From: Leptodontidium sp. MPI-SDFR-AT-0119
Taxonomy: Eukaryota; Ascomycota; Leotiomycetes; Helotiales; Leptodontidiaceae
NCBI GenBank assembly: GCA_020726505.1
Contig: JAHLEZ010000006.1
Span: 2,604,001-2,668,000 of the forward strand
Reading direction: 5' to 3'
Length of the DNA: 64,000 nt
A program made the translations under genes and the position numbers. The notes below the pieces were generated by a model, which ran no database searches, was not told the origin of the DNA, and worked only from the letters and a program-made list of their open reading frames with translations. Of the stretch, positions 1 through 12,062 are shown in pieces. Numbering within the stretch: position 1 is the first letter of the stretch; each line of letters starts with the position of its first letter.

Positions 1-120
1 TTGTTATTTCTGAGCGACCCTTTTTGTACCTGAACGTCAAAAACAATTAGATCTCTCCAGACCATCCCCAACTCTTCTACTTGAAGCTACTTTCCTGTTC
101 CTGATGCTCAAAATTCCGAT

Positions 121-1803
121 CTAGAAGCTCTTACCTACATCATAACTCCCTCCATTCTTCAACCCAAACCCCTCTCTAACCCTATCCTCCGCCTCAACAA
201 TCCTCTTCGGCAAGCCCTTCCCAATACCAAAGAACACAAACAGCGCCCACTTCCACCTGAACGGATTAATAGCAATACAGAACGTAAACCACCAAATCAG
301 CTCCAAGTACGTAAAGAAATCGAACGCCCCTGTAGGAGCGAATTTCTTCAGCACAATCGTCATATCGATCCACCTCTCCATCCAGAACGATCGAGGGCGT
401 GTCAATGGGTCGGAGAGGAACATAAGCAGGATCCGTGTGTAGATCCCAATGTGCCAATTCCCTACCGAGCCGATGGCGTTGATGTACGTGCAGTTTATAG
501 CAGAGACGGAGACATGCGATGGTGGGAAGGTCTGTAAATACCAATTTGGCGGGTTGTAAGGTTCGCCAAACGAATCCTCAGGCAGGAAATCCAGACTTGG
601 ACGATCGAACCCTGTAGCCATAACGATGATATCCGCGTCGACGGTTTTGTCCCTCCCGGGTCCATTGGCAGGAACGCCTTTTCCACGATGGTTGAATTTG
701 ATCCCTTTCTCTGTGAACGCAAGGATATCACCTCTTAACCACTCCGCAGCACCGGAACGTATCTTATCCATCACATCTGAATTGACCATCGGCGTCCCCG
801 TAAATAATCCCTTCTCACTTGGTGCCAGATCTTGCAAATCCCTATAGAAGAACTTCTTGAGCAATAACTCCGGTATCCAAGAGAATATCGTCTCCCCTCC
901 AAAGACGTTGAAGCTCAGCAGCATGTTCACGATGGGGTTGCGAGGGATGATCCATTTGTCACTGCGGGCTAGAATGGTCGTCTTCGCTGCTCCTTCATGG
1001 CTGGCAAATTCTAGTGCTTCAACAGCACTCGCGCCGCCACCTATGATGACCATTTTCTTGCCCTTGGCGTCCTTACCGGTCAACTGACTGGAATGGTATA
1101 TCTCCCCCCTGAAGTTCTCCTGTCCGGGGATATGTGGCATTTTATTATCCCCACACGTCCCTACTGCGGCTATAATGCCGTCGTAGCGGCCTAGTGATGG
1201 ATCATTGATTACCCAGCGGCCTTGCTCGTCTTTGTATACTTTCTCGACCGGCGTGTTGAAGTGCGTTTTTGGTTCGAGACCATACCGTTTCCAGAGGGTG
1301 GTTATTTGGGAGACGATTCGTTGTTGGTTCGGGTAGCCACCTGTCCAGCGGATTGAGGGGTGGAAACGATACATAATACTATGGATTTGGAGACCGGATG
1401 TGTTGTTTACTCGCTATTGACAGAATGTGTATCAGTTCCGCTTGACAACACAAATAAAATTCCAAAAATACCGTGCAATCTACCAATAAGTTGAGAGCTT
1501 CACTGGCAATTTATCTCGGAAAGGAATATGAGAGAAAGAGAAACTCACACTCCATATCCCACCCAAAGCCTTCCTATCGCCCTTCTCAAATATGCTCACA
1601 TCGAACCCATGGCCTACGCAATGACTTGCAGCAGCCACACCCGTCAACCCAGCACCAATGATGGCGATCTTAGGCCGCCCAAGCTGCGCTCCAGGCGCGG
1701 GGGCCTCGGGTGATAAAAGCTTATCCAAGAACCATTGGATGATCTGGTAGATGAAGACGAATGGGTGAAGAAGGGGGTTGGAGGATTGGGAAGACATTGG
1801 CAT
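121..1803 (-). CDS. FAD/NADPH flavin-containing monooxygenase-like protein, 515 aa, 2 exons
   Basis: Two exons, 1803-1549 and 1413-121, joined across a GTGAGT...TAG intron, give a continuous 515-residue protein. Seen: an FAD-binding Rossmann motif GAGLTG near residue 50, a GG-I-W motif near 82, an FMO-type fingerprint FRGEIYH near 186-192 (F-x-G-x3-H), a second, NADPH-binding GGGASA motif near 210, and an ATGFD motif matching the family's ATG-Y/F element. A hydrophobic stretch lies at residues 14-30 and more near the C-terminus, so membrane association is plausible. Families of this type use NADPH and O2 to oxygenate soft nucleophiles, or ketones in the Baeyer-Villiger subgroup. The substrate cannot be read from sequence. 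The gene stands alone here, with no biosynthetic partner visible in the window. Confidence 0.9.
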
Positions 1804-2362
1804 TGTACCTTGATAGAATAGAAAACAATAGCGCCGAAAAAAATTGACGAAGAAATGATTGAGAAAATGGAGGGAAGGAGGGAAAGAACACTGGAAAGTT
1901 TTGTTTGGGTCTCTGCTTCGGAAACGGCGGTCTTGAAACTATGACGTATGGCTGGTTGAGTTAGCTTGAGCTGTAGCATTGCATTGACATGTGAAAAAAT
2001 ATCGCAAGATTTACTTCGCGAATATTTTCGAACATCCTAGGGGGGGGGGGTCACATAGCCTGATATTGTGTTGCAAGTGATGGTGGATTTTGTTCGAATC
2101 ATGTGGTGTGAACTAGAAGTTTGTTGTGTTGCCAAGAATCGAGAATGTTATTCTTGGAATCTATCTTCACATGTCCACCTCCTTTTTTGAGAGCAGCGAC
2201 GAAAACTAAGCGAGTGTCTATAGCTGAGGAAAATAATATATAGAAAAAGGAAAGACTTGAAATCGAGATGAAAAGAAAAATGAAAAGGAACAAAAGGAAG
2301 AACACCAACACACTTTCTCTCACTCGCTCTGCCGTCCTACCTCCCAATTCCTCTCCTCATGC
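1804..2362. other. intergenic; promoter of the monooxygenase and 3' flank of the secreted-protein gene
   Basis: No coding signal is supported here. The stretch holds a run of ten or more G near 2041-2050 and AT-rich sequence near 2220-2290. It lies upstream of the monooxygenase start and downstream of the next gene, both on the minus strand. Confidence 0.5.
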
Positions 2363-4023
2363 TTAAAGAGCCTTCCCCAAAGCCCCCAACAAATATGTAA
2401 CACCCGGTTGACTAGGCGGGATAACAATCTGTCCACTAACCCCATCATTCACAAACTGGATCTCCGTGATATTCCTCCTGGTCTCCTTGGTTCCACCAGC
2501 ACCGAAATGAATCCCCCAGATATTGACGCTCGCAGACGAGGACGTCTTCGCGTCTTGCAGGAAATTGTACACAGAGTTCCAGGTGGATGTCTCGTTGATG
2601 GTGATTTTCAGTCCGACTTCGTAGCCGATGAGAAGTTTTTGGAGACGCACTCGGGAGGCGAGCGTGTCGGTGCGGTGGGAGAGGAGGTGGGGGTAGGTGC
2701 TGCGGACACCGCCGACGTCCCTGAGAGTGTGTTAATGTTTGCTTATCATGATTTTGAAGTTTTTATTGATCTTGGGAGGAGTTAAATGGTGATGAGGTGG
2801 AGGAGGGAGAAATCAACGTACCAATATCCAGCTCCAATACTGAACACCAAAGGTGCCCCCTTCATACTAATCTCCAAACTAACATTCTCACTGAACCCCT
2901 TACTCCAACTATTAAACACCGTCGTATCAGTCGTGGTCGTCTTACTCGCGCTCAACAGACAAAAAGCCGAGCCACCGAACTTAGTCATCGATGTAGTATG
3001 CCCGAGAGAGCTCCAGTCGTGTCCGTTTACTGACTTCATGCTCCAGGTGTATTTACTGCGTGCTGTGGACGTGTTGTTGAACCATGCGTCGCAGGACTCT
3101 TCGAATGCGTTGCCGAGTGTGTAGGATGGCTTGTAGAGGATTCCATCGCTGAGTTCGTGTTGAGACCATGGAGAGAGAGCAACGGAGTAAGGGGAGGGAT
3201 AGACGGGCATATTGTACCTAACACACCATGAGTATGGGCCGTTTGCATATAGCTAGATCAAGAGGAATACTCACCCTGGCTCAGGCATCAGTTCATCTCT
3301 AGCCTGGTTATCAATCTTATTCCGCTGCGTGACCACAGTTCTATACTGTGGTCCGAAAACAGCAATCTCATACTGCTGCAACGCCGAGTCTGCTGTTTGG
3401 ACCTGACGATTGTAAGCCGTAAGGAGGGGATCATGCTGCGAGACCCAGGCCCCAAATGCTTGGTGAGCAGCTTGAGCCCGGCCATCGTTCAGGTAGCGGG
3501 TATAGGCATTGTCGGACTCGGCATCGGCTTGGTCTTGAGCTGCATGAAGAGCGTTCTGGAGGGCAGTAATGTTGTTGAGTTGGTCTTGGGTCAGGATGTT
3601 TGTTTTGAGATCGACTGTCTCGAGGTATCTGGGATTGTGTGAGCACCGCTTTTGACGACCTGGGATGCTAACATGTAGGGAGAAATTATGAACATACGAA
3701 TATAGATTATCGACATAACTCGGTCCATTCGGATCCATCAATGGCTCACTGACAGTCTGCAATCCATCGGCAAGACTGAATAAGTCGAAGTTGGTCACGG
3801 ATTGAGGACATGGACTTCCTCCTCGAACGGCTGCTTGGTTCGGTGGATTCACGTAGATGAAATCTTTGCCTGGGACGATGGGTTGCCCCGCTGTCAACAT
3901 CTCCGTGACAAAGTTGCCGTAGGCTCGCCATGCTATGAGGCGTGCTTCCGCGTCGGGGAGAGCTTGGGCATTGATGGTATTGACGATAGCCAGGAGGATA
4001 GCGGATTGGCGAAGGTTCTTCAT
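2363..4023 (-). CDS. secreted fungal protein of unknown function, 477 aa, 4 exons
   Basis: Four exons (4023-3698, 3628-3275, 3217-2822, 2720-2363) join in frame across short GT..AG introns: donors GTATGT, GTGAGT, GTACGT; acceptors CAG, TAG, CAG. Residues 1-20 form a classical signal peptide ending near Asn-Ala-Gln-Ala, so the product probably enters the secretory pathway. The middle (about 110-230) is Gln/Ala-rich and helical. The C-terminal half has several N-x-S/T sites and ends in a compact hydrophobic Gly-rich stretch. No GPI signal or known catalytic motif is evident, and I do not recognise the family. All four exons joining without a stop supports a live gene. Confidence 0.8.
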
Positions 4024-5361
4024 TTTGTCAATTGAATATGTAGTGAGGGCTTGGAAGTAAAGAAGAGGACTCGTTAGTGGAGATGATGATTATGTCGAGG
4101 GGCGAGAAGATACTATATACTCTAGTCAAGTGCTTCTTCTCTGTTAAACATTATTTTCTCCTTCCCGGAGTACATCTGCTGAACCTGCCAGCTGAGTTCA
4201 TTATCCACAGCTTCTTCTTCTTCCATCCTTGATGCGCTGCAGTCCTACCATCGCCATTCAAAAATAGATCTGGTCTTCTGGAAGATGAAGATTTGGATGC
4301 AGCTGAGGCAGATCTCGGATCATCCTCAGGACCAGGATCCCAGAGATTCCTTTCCCGGTAGTCATACGGGCACCAAGCTGCGTGAAATTCGTCCTAGCCA
4401 TCCTGAATACTTGTGCCGAGAACAGACATTTGACTCCAAACCTGCCATCCTTGAAAGCGGCCATTGATTAGACCGGTGGGAAGACTGACTTGTGTACCAG
4501 CAGCTCGTAAACCATGCTTGTTCCTGTGCCTGATGAAGGATGGATAGCTTTGCTTCAAACGACTGTCAAATCATCGCAAGGAATGGTAAATGCCGCCACC
4601 GAAAGTCACGCCGAATGTCATGTACCTGCCGCCGGAAGGATGAAGATCATCTGAAGTTGCTTTCTCGCGATCCTTTGTGCTACCACAGCTTCTTACAAAC
4701 CGTATATGTCGTACTACGACTTGATGTACCCGGCATAACAGTCCCCATGTTTTGATCTCGAGTTCCTGGGTGACGGTTGGCAAAGAAGGGATTGGCCAAT
4801 GATGAAAATTTCATTCCACAGCACAACGTAGCAAAGCACACCTTTAGACGGAAGGGATGCAATCGGATTGAAGCAGGGTTCTCATCAACCCATGGAAAAC
4901 ACATAAATGGGTTACGAGAAGCAAACATGAAGTCGTCCGGACAGATGCAGCATCAAAAGTACCGTTGAAGGCTGGCCAGTGTAACATTCAATCAACTACA
5001 GCGCACAAAGATCGTGTAACACTCAAGTTCCTTGGCAAACAGTGCTCCCATGGTTTGGGTGACTTCAACAAAGTAACATCTTCGGAGTCTGCCTCGCAGT
5101 GGTTGACTTGAACATGTATAGCCATGTGGAAGATTGAGACTTTTCAGCCTTACCAAGAATAGAAATGTCCAAAACCACACATGTGGGACCGATGTGGAAT
5201 GAGCGCAGTAGATGGAAACTCAAAGGGAAAGTATGCAGCTTTGAGATGGCTCGGGAGAACCCCTCGAAAGACGCAAAGGAAAAATAAACAATGCAGGGTT
5301 AGAGTTCAATGACGAGCAATGTTGCATTCCATTCGTTTCCCATCCCACAACATCTATCTCT
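4024..5361. other. intergenic, no gene recognised
   Basis: About 1.3 kb between the start of the secreted-protein gene and the 3' end of LCP5. Only short overlapping open frames on both strands, with no splice-consistent or family-like product. Presumably a promoter plus a terminator region. Confidence 0.5.
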
Positions 5362-6438
5362 TCACCGCCGCCCTCTATCCCGGCGAACCCCGTCCAATGT
5401 CTTCAGCTTCTTCTGCATATGCTGTCCCTGCTCTCCATTTGACTTCGGCCCATCCGTAGCAGGCCTCTTCCTACTCTTCTCAACCACGCTTCTCGATCCA
5501 GCCTTCTTAGTCGTCAACCTCTCAATACGATCAATACCCTCCCCAAGGCCCCTCCATTCTTCTCCACCATATCCAGCATCCTTTCTACCCTTCTTGGCCT
5601 TGTCCTTCTTGCTCTCTTTCGGCAATCGGACATAATTCCTCTCCTCATATTCTCTCCTCTCTCGCTCGTCGTTCTTCTCCTTCTCACTCTTGCTTCTGCG
5701 GCCGCCGCTCACAATCGTAGATCCAATGCTGGGCTCAGCAAACGGCGCAGCTGACAATTCGGTGCTAACAAACTCGTCCAAGGTCGCAGACTTGTTTGGT
5801 TTCTTGTCTTGCTTCTCGCGAGGGCCAGTCGTAGTTGGCATAGCTGTGGCTTGGATACGAGGTGGTTTGTAGACCCCATCTTCGGACCTGCTTTTCGAAT
5901 GGTCGTCTGCGCCAGCTGTTGGCCGGACGAAGGATGTCGGGTTGGGTCTGTATTGCAGGTCGTCGATTTCTTGTCCCTTAAGAGCAACACCATTCGTTGA
6001 CTCTGCGTCACTATCCTCTTCGGAGTCTTCGTCGTCACGGATGACCTTTCCATTCGTTTGTACATTTGCACTCTCCTCTGCTCGTTTCGCATCATCTGCT
6101 GCGCGCAGCACTTTGTCGATTTGGTACTTCAGTCTGCTTTCTAAAGGTCGCACACCTTTCTCTAGATATACTTGTAATTCCACCAACTTCTTGACCACCG
6201 AGCTGTCCAATTCCTCATCCTCATCTTCACTGCCACTTCTATGATTCCGCAGTTTGAGGATTATGAGGAAGACCAGGTTCTGGAGGTAAGAGAGGAACAA
6301 CTCGTTCTTGACATCGAGCAGCGAAATGCCGTCTTTTGGAGGAATCGGCGCATCGAGTTTCTGTGCAGCTTCTGCAGCAGAAGATAAAGCTTGTTGGAGT
6401 GTATCCAGCAGCGCCGGGAAAGTTGTTTTGGTAGCCAT
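5362..6438 (-). CDS. LCP5: Lcp5/neuroguidin, Sas10-Utp3-C1D domain protein of the SSU processome, 358 aa
   Basis: A single exon. The start at 6438 (product beginning MATKTTF) is preferred over an upstream in-frame ATG at 6597 because it opens directly onto the conserved domain. Residues 10-130 form the helical Sas10/Utp3/C1D domain, including the segment L-x-D-V-K-N-E-L-x-x-S-Y. Then come an acidic stretch of E/D/S (about 135-155), a Y-R-P-N-P motif, and a basic C-terminus with GGEEWRGLGEGIDRIERLT, a strong signature of the Lcp5/neuroguidin family. Known role: a U3 snoRNA-associated nucleolar factor needed for 18S pre-rRNA processing. It is divergent from the TM9-family gene, starting 482 bp away, so the two probably share a promoter region. 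Confidence 0.93.
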   Translation of the reverse strand: MATKTTFPALLDTLQQALSSAAEAAQKLDAPIPPKDGISLLDVKNELFLSYLQNLVFLIILKLRNHRSGSEDEDEELDSSVVKKLVELQVYLEKGVRPLESRLKYQIDKVLRAADDAKRAEESANVQTNGKVIRDDEDSEEDSDAESTNGVALKGQEIDDLQYRPNPTSFVRPTAGADDHSKSRSEDGVYKPPRIQATAMPTTTGPREKQDKKPNKSATLDEFVSTELSAAPFAEPSIGSTIVSGGRRSKSEKEKNDERERREYEERNYVRLPKESKKDKAKKGRKDAGYGGEEWRGLGEGIDRIERLTTKKAGSRSVVEKSRKRPATDGPKSNGEQGQHMQKKLKTLDGVRRDRGRR

Positions 6439-6920
6439 TTTGAGGTTGTTGTTTCCGACGAGGGGAGTTCGCTTCCAGAAATTTTGAAGCGCGAGGAACA
6501 AAAAATAATGATCGGTCGGGAACGGGGAAACCTTCTGCCGCCGATCCCTGATCTGCGTAGTTGGAGACAGATTTATTTGGCCAAGACTGCGAGGCAAGCT
6601 GGGCTGGCTGAAGCTCTCCTGAACTAATCCACATTCTATTTTACAACCTTCTTCTGCGCCTTTGAAAGGTCAATAATATTTCACCATCGACAATCGCATG
6701 TCTTCGAATTGGCCACTGGCATATGAGGTTATAAATCACGCTTGATACAATTGCGTCAAAGTACCTGGGCATGCGCTGCGGCCTCCTTTGACTCGTAACG
6801 TAAGCTTCAACCCCTGCTCCAAGGCTCCCAGAATCTCCAGCAAAGGACAACAACTAAAACCAAACCCCAGCTTCGAATCTTTCTTCTAACAGGACATTGT
6901 GGTTGCAGATACTATTCATC
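6439..6920. promoter_or_regulatory. shared divergent promoter region of LCP5 and the TM9-family gene
   Basis: The 482 bases separate two housekeeping-type start codons on opposite strands. No specific operator or TATA element can be assigned by eye. The assignment rests on position only. Confidence 0.4.
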
Positions 6921-8923
6921 ATGCGTCTAAGAGACTTGTCGCCATCTGCGACGCTCCTAGCAACTCTCCTCGCTGCTCCACATCTCTCAACAGCTTTCTA
7001 CCTCCCTGGTGTCGCGCCCACCACATACAAAGAAGGAGATGCTGTTTCGTTGAATGTGAATCGCCTCACTCCTGTAGGCTCGAATCAAGATGGAACCCTC
7101 AAGTCCGTTGTTTCCTTCGATTACTACTACCACGACTTCCACTTCTGCAGACCGGACCCAGAACCGCAATATGTGTCAGAAAGTCTGGGAAGTATCCTCT
7201 TTGGGGATCGGATAATGACATCGCCCTTCGAGCTCAAGATGGCCAGGAACGAGACGTGCAAGAAGCTATGCTCAACAAAATACGACCAGAGTTCAACACA
7301 TTTTGTCAATAGGAGGATAGCACAAGGCTTTGCGCTGAACTGGCTGGTGGATGGTCTACCTGCAGGACAACTCATTGAGGACGAGGTCACGAACACAAAA
7401 TTCTACAGCCAGGGATTTGCGCTTGGGAGTGCAGATGCGAAGAATTTGGCTTTGAACAACCACTATGATATCTTGATTGATTACCACGAGACTTCAGCTG
7501 GACAATACCGTGTTGTGGGTGTCATTGTGCAACCGGATTCGAGAGAGTCCCAGCAATCTGGAAATGGACAAGGCGTCAAGCAAGCGGGACACTGTGGCAT
7601 GGGTGGTGCAAAGATGGTTCTGAACGAGGGCGCTGAAACCGAGGTGACGTTCACCTACAGTGTGTACTGGATTCCTTCCGCGACTGCCTGGGCTACAAGA
7701 TGGGATAAATACTTGCACGTTTTTGACCCTAAGATCCATTGGTTCTCGCTCATCAACTCGGCTGTCATTGTTGTCTTCTTGACCATCACCGTGGTTTCTA
7801 TCTTGCTGCGCACCCTGAGAAAGGATATTGCCAGATACAATGCCTTGGATTCGATCAACCTCGATGATTTATCTGGAACATCTGCTGTTGCCGAAGATGG
7901 AATTCAAGAGGATTCTGGATGGAAGTTGGTACATGGAGATGTCTTCCGCACACCAAGCTCTCCCCTACTACTCAGTGTCTTCCTAGGAAATGGTGCTCAA
8001 CTTTTCGTCATGACGGGCTTCACTATCATCTTTGCCCTCCTCGGATTTCTCTCTCCATCAAACCGGGGCTCTCTCGGCACGATCATGGTCTTGCTCTACA
8101 CTGTTTTGGGGTTCATCGGTGGTTATGCATCGGCACGAGTTTACAAGTCCTTCGGTGGTGAGCAATGGAAGCTCAACATTGCCTTGACCCCAGTCGTGGT
8201 TCCTGGAATCGTTTTCAGTACCTTCTTCCTGCTCAACCTCTTCCTTTGGGCAAAGGGCTCTTCTGGTGCCGTTCCATTTACAACCATGCTTGTCATAGTT
8301 GGTATCTGGTTCCTGATCTCGGTCCCCCTCTCTTTCGCAGGCAGCTGGGTTGGATTCCGTCAACCTCCCATCGCAGCACCTGTCCGTACCAACCAGATTC
8401 CTCGCCAAATCCCACCCATGACAACATACATGAAACCCATCCCATCCATGTTGATCGTCGGTATCCTGCCCTTCGGAGCTATCTTCGTGGAACTTTACTT
8501 TATCATGTCCTCCATCTGGTTCAGCAAGGTCTACTACATGTTCGGATTCTTGTTCCTCTGCTACGGTCTCATGATCATAACATGTGCAGCTGTAACCGTT
8601 TTGATGGTCTACTTCCTGCTTTGCAGTGAAAACTACCACTGGCACTGGCGAGCATTCATGACTGCTGGTGCTTCAGCCTTCTATGTTTTCGCCAATGCGT
8701 TGATTTACTGGATCACAAAGTTAAGGTTGAGCGGTCTGGCAGGGAGTGTGTTGTACATCGGATACAGCGCGCTTGTTTCATTCTTGTTCTTCATTCTTAC
8801 TGGTACGTACATCTCCATTCTTCCAATAGAATTTACAAACTAACGTTCGTCACAGGCTCAATTGGCTTCTTCGCCAGTTGGTTATTCGTACAAAAGATCT
8901 ACGGATCGATCAAAATCGACTAA
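6921..8923 (+). CDS. TM9 superfamily (nonaspanin, Emp70-like) endomembrane protein, 649 aa, 2 exons
   Basis: Exon 1 is 6921-8802 and exon 2 is 8856-8923, joined across a GTACGT...CAG intron. The start at 6921 (MRLRDLS) gives a signal peptide with a basic N-region; an in-frame ATG 24 bases upstream is less typical. The mature N-terminus begins near F-Y-L-P-G-V-A-P, as in Emp70/TM9SF proteins. A luminal domain of about 250 residues is followed by nine hydrophobic segments from about residue 285 to the end. The second exon encodes the tail ending YGSIKID, the conserved TM9SF C-terminal K-x-D type signal that binds COPI and retains the protein in the Golgi. Family role: sorting of membrane proteins, including TMD-dependent Golgi retention. 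Length and ends match the family, so the gene looks intact. Confidence 0.95.
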
Positions 8924-10951
8924 AGGTCACCACGAATCTTGGGGGAGAAACCCACTGAAATACGAAAATTTGATAAGGCAGAGAAGTGCAATGTACTATA
9001 GTTTGGAAGGGAAGGAAAGAAACGAAATGAATACAAGAAGAATAAGCTGCGATGTTCAGCGACATTTCTTCTGTGAGTTCTCAGGCGGGAGGGCGTGCTT
9101 GGCGTGATTTTTTCCGGGGGCTCGTATGGGTACGATAGTTTTGGTGTTGTAGAAAATTTCATTTATCTATTCTATACCTTTGGCTTTCTTTCTTGGCTTC
9201 GTTCAGCGTTTGAGAAGCTGTGTATGCAAGTCTGGACTGAGTATATAAAGGCCTACTACTCGCAAAGTTTCGAGCTTAGCGATGGGCGAGGCCGAGCGCC
9301 ACAACTTTTACTACGAGAGCATCGAGGGTGGCGGGTTGGGCAGTTGTGTGCTCCTAGTCTCCAGATTTTGAATTTCTCGGATTCATATGTCTCGGCTCTT
9401 TCAGCTCTCTCGGAGTGTATTCATTAAAGCTCTCTTGCCGCCGAGCAAAGTTTCAGCTGCCTGCGTGCTTGCTGTCAATTTGCATTTGGCTGTCAAATCC
9501 TGTTCATCGTCTGCCCTTGCACACTACTCTTTCCAGCATAGCTACATACATGATAATACACAGCTCTGATACGTTTGTACTTATGTTCCGAAAACACTGC
9601 AGCTATCTAGCAGCTAGCTGTGGGGAGACTGACAAGGCGCCGGACCACTTCTCTCGGAGTATTGGTCGGGAATGCTCCTTGGAAGTTAAACGGTGGTATA
9701 TATAGTTTTCTAGGTTCTGCTATCCATTCATTCTTTGGGAATACTGTCAGGTGTTGCGAGTTCTAGTCCAGTGATTTCATTGAACAGTTTAACTTACCAG
9801 CAACGAGTGTCATCCCAAACGCCCTGCCCACATTACCATGCGAAGTTTTTAGTATCACTCTTCACATTCATCTCGACATATAACAAGGAAATCTCCTATC
9901 GCTCTATACTTCTATCCTTCAACTTCTCACAAGACAGGTTGCAAAATTATGCTTTTGAGTTTTGTTTCCGGATCTTTTGTGAAAGCATGACTTCATGCTT
10001 TAGATTCAAGCATCGGTGAAATATCAGATATTGGGATACACGCCCCCTAAACTCTGTTCTCATTTCACACATCAGCAAGGAATGTTGCCATCCCACATTT
10101 CAGCATTGTCGTTTCCTCCTACTGTTGTCAATTCTAACGTTGCAGATAATCAATTTTAGTGTTTTATCAAATATCTCGTCTAGGAGTTGAACGGAATCCT
10201 TTGAGTTCCATGTCAGACGAAAGGAAAAGTAAGACTCATTCGCGTTATTGATATCAGTTCCGCTCAACACATTGAAGCAAAAGTCGTGCCTTTCAGTTAC
10301 TTTGCATTACTGTAGCTTCGTGTTACATTGGGTCTTGATTGACCGACTGACCCAGCGCTGATGGCTACTCACTTGATTGGATCCTCTGACCGGGTTGCGA
10401 TGAGGTAGAAAGAATAATACGATAAATGTGAACGCATTTATTCTTTTCCAGATCACCTCTTGCGTCCTTTCTCTCCCTGAGCGATTCCTGTAGCCCCCCT
10501 CTCCACTGCTCCTCGTTTTCTCTAGTTTGCATCTCCCCAATACCATGTATGCTCCTAACCAACTGCATTGACACGGTCTGTCGCCGCAGCTACTCGCGAA
10601 GTATGCATCTCTCCGAGCTTTGGGGCCACTTCCGCGCCAACAATCCCTCAATTCATTGCCTAAACGCTTGACTTTCGAGGTTGTGTATCCCGCGATATGG
10701 TTTGTTCCCGCTTCCTTAAAGCTACATAGCTTCAAGTCCAGCAGAGACCCCATCTCAAGCCCCTAATCCTCCACGGCAGATGGTATAACGCCCAATGCTC
10801 TTCTGCTTAATCTTTGAAAATACTCCAATGTTACTCTCACTGAAGTGGGATTGAGAATTGAACATGTCCATTTGGCCTCGTGAAAATTTGATTCACCAGA
10901 TAGATTTAACATACTTTGTGTCATATTCACCATGCTCTTTCATCTCCCCTA
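8924..10951. other. intergenic between convergent genes; nothing recognised
   Basis: Two kilobases between two 3' ends. There is a 148-codon minus-strand open frame at 10307-10753 of unremarkable composition and several shorter ones. None has family features or clear exon structure. No tRNA or 5S gene could be folded by eye. Confidence 0.45.
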
Positions 10952-12062
10952 TTAGGAAATTGGGAATTTCCCATCCAAGTGCCAAGTTCCGGTAAGAGTG
11001 TAGCACCGCGGCTGGACTTGCGGCATGATCAAACCTGTATAACTTGCTAGCTGATTGAAAATCAGTCGAGGAACGGAAGAAAAGAGATTATAAGGTCGGT
11101 ACGTACCATTGTCATGCACTCGTATCCGCCACCCAGTACGTGCGCGCTCAATTGAAGACCGCAGTTGACGCTCCCGTTCCTCTATGGTCACCTCCGGTCC
11201 ACGGACCTTGAATTCGCTTCCTCTGAGGTCCCGATAGTACAACCATGTGTTCATAACCTTCGGTTTCCGGACTCCAATTGACTTCCTGGTCGAAAACACA
11301 CGACCCTCAGCCAGCAGCATAATATCGGTTATGTCGTTGGCCCACTTCATTATATCAAAAAAGCACTGCATATTCGCTAGCATGCTCTGCCTATCATTCA
11401 ACATTTTGTCAATCCTCTCCCAGATCTCGCCAGGTATCGCCACCCTATGAAGCTTCTTAGGCTTCATGATACATCGAAGTGTTTGAAGGGATAGCTCTAG
11501 ACTCTCGAGTGAAGTGCATCTCCTTTCCACTGGCGCAAGATAATCGACATTTAGATTTGCCATCACTGGACGATGTCCAGGCCCGACCAAGTTAACGGCA
11601 GCGTAGAATTTCAGTCCTATCTTCCGCGCCTCATGATTCACTAAGAGGATAGCTGAATGTGGCGAACATGCAACTAAGAAGGTTTTTATCTCGCGTCCCC
11701 CAAATAGTATCTTGTGGGCTCTTTTTCGTCGTATCCTGCTATTCTTCAAAGATGGCCTGAGCCATGGCATTTGTTCGCGCTCCATTTAACTGGAACCACT
11801 TGGGGCTCATTGCAGACAGCCTCCCAAATGAGCAGACGGAGCTCTTTTGGAAGCTCTAGGAATTTGTGGAAGGTCGTTTCTCCCTCCCCTCTAGTGTTGG
11901 AATGGGGAGCCGGGCTTTTGTGCAACGGTGGTTTCGTGGTCTTTTCAGCTCTGGCTTTTGATCTTTCAAGAAGAGTTCTTGGCTTCGGGCAATTTCGAGA
12001 TCGATAAAATATTTCTGAAGAGACTGTACCGGGTTCTCACCGGGGTCAAGTGCAGAATCCAT
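10952..12062 (-). CDS. 2EXR-domain protein (copy 1), exon structure uncertain
   Basis: The minus-strand frame from about 11900 to 11745 encodes FHKFLELPKELRLLIWEAV, the first E-x-R block of the fungal 2EXR domain. The next frame carries the second block, V-N-H-E-A-R-K, about residue 100. The two blocks are in different frames, so either a short intron (for example donor near 11790, acceptor near 11745) or a frameshift separates them. Upstream, an ATG at 12062 with a GTGAGA donor after 12041 could supply the first exon. A typical GTACGT donor near 11104 suggests a last intron ending at a CAG acceptor, giving a terminus at 10952. Function of 2EXR proteins is unknown. It differs from the other four copies here in lacking a long variable N-terminus. 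Confidence 0.65.

Noticed and set aside
10307..10753. 148-codon minus-strand open frame between convergent genes
   Set aside because: Composition is mixed and low-information, with no signal peptide, domain or splice context. Such length occurs by chance in 2 kb of non-coding DNA.
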